Assembly: GCA_003662715.1 (NCBI GenBank)
Contig: QMYO01000120.1
Coordinates: 1-5,878, forward strand
From: Candidatus Bathyarchaeota archaeon
GTDB taxonomy: Archaea; Thermoproteota; Bathyarchaeia; Bathyarchaeales; Bathyarchaeaceae
Direction of reading: 5' to 3'
Length of the DNA stretch: 5,878 bases
Under the pieces are notes generated by a model. The model made no database searches and was not told the DNA's origin. It saw only the letters and a list, made by a program, of their open reading frames with translations. Below are positions 5,875 through 5,878 of this stretch, one piece after another. Made by a program: the position numbers and the translations under genes. The first letter of the stretch is position 1. Every line of letters starts with the position of its first letter.

Positions 5875-5878
5875 AGCC

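Overview
The window looks archaeal. Likely TATA boxes with BRE-like flanks precede the genes, spacing and start sites fit archaeal initiation, and the proteins have the style of archaeal cell-surface proteins: Sec signal peptides, dense N-X-S/T sequons, PKD and Ig-like domains, a beta-helix of the NosD type, and a C-terminal membrane helix followed by Lys/Arg residues. The domain mix and the moderately AT-rich sequence remind me most of Bathyarchaeia-type uncultured Thermoproteota, with a methanogen-like euryarchaeote as the alternative. No ribosomal RNA or marker gene is present to settle the lineage.

Layout. (1) Positions 1-561, + strand: the 3' end of a surface-protein gene that begins before the window, with an Ig-like domain and a PEF-type C-terminal anchor, followed by a T-rich terminator candidate. 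(2) 681 to about 1159, + strand: a broken gene. It keeps a ribosome binding site, start codon, signal peptide and pieces of a cohesin-like domain, but these are spread over all three forward frames with stops between them. (3) 1160-3541, - strand: an intact 793-residue membrane-anchored surface protein with a right-handed beta-helix, two PKD domains and two tandem Ig-like domains. (4) 3542 to about 3927: a divergent regulatory region with a promoter candidate facing each way. (5) 3928-4398, + strand: a small four-helix membrane protein that I do not recognise. (6) 4480-5874, + strand: an intact 464-residue anchored surface protein with a cohesin-like domain, a CARDB/NEW3-like Ig domain and a PKD domain, and its own promoter and ribosome binding site.

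Together this is a cell-envelope locus. Three anchored modular proteins probably display adhesive or scaffold domains outside the cell, and one small integral membrane protein sits among them. No enzyme, transporter, defence system, mobile element, CRISPR array or structural RNA gene could be supported. The most informative oddity is the decayed cohesin-like gene. One of its fragments resembles the intact cohesin-like domain in the same window, which suggests turnover (duplication and loss) of surface-protein genes here. I found no convincing evidence of a wholly new system; the orphan four-helix protein is the only gene of unknown type.
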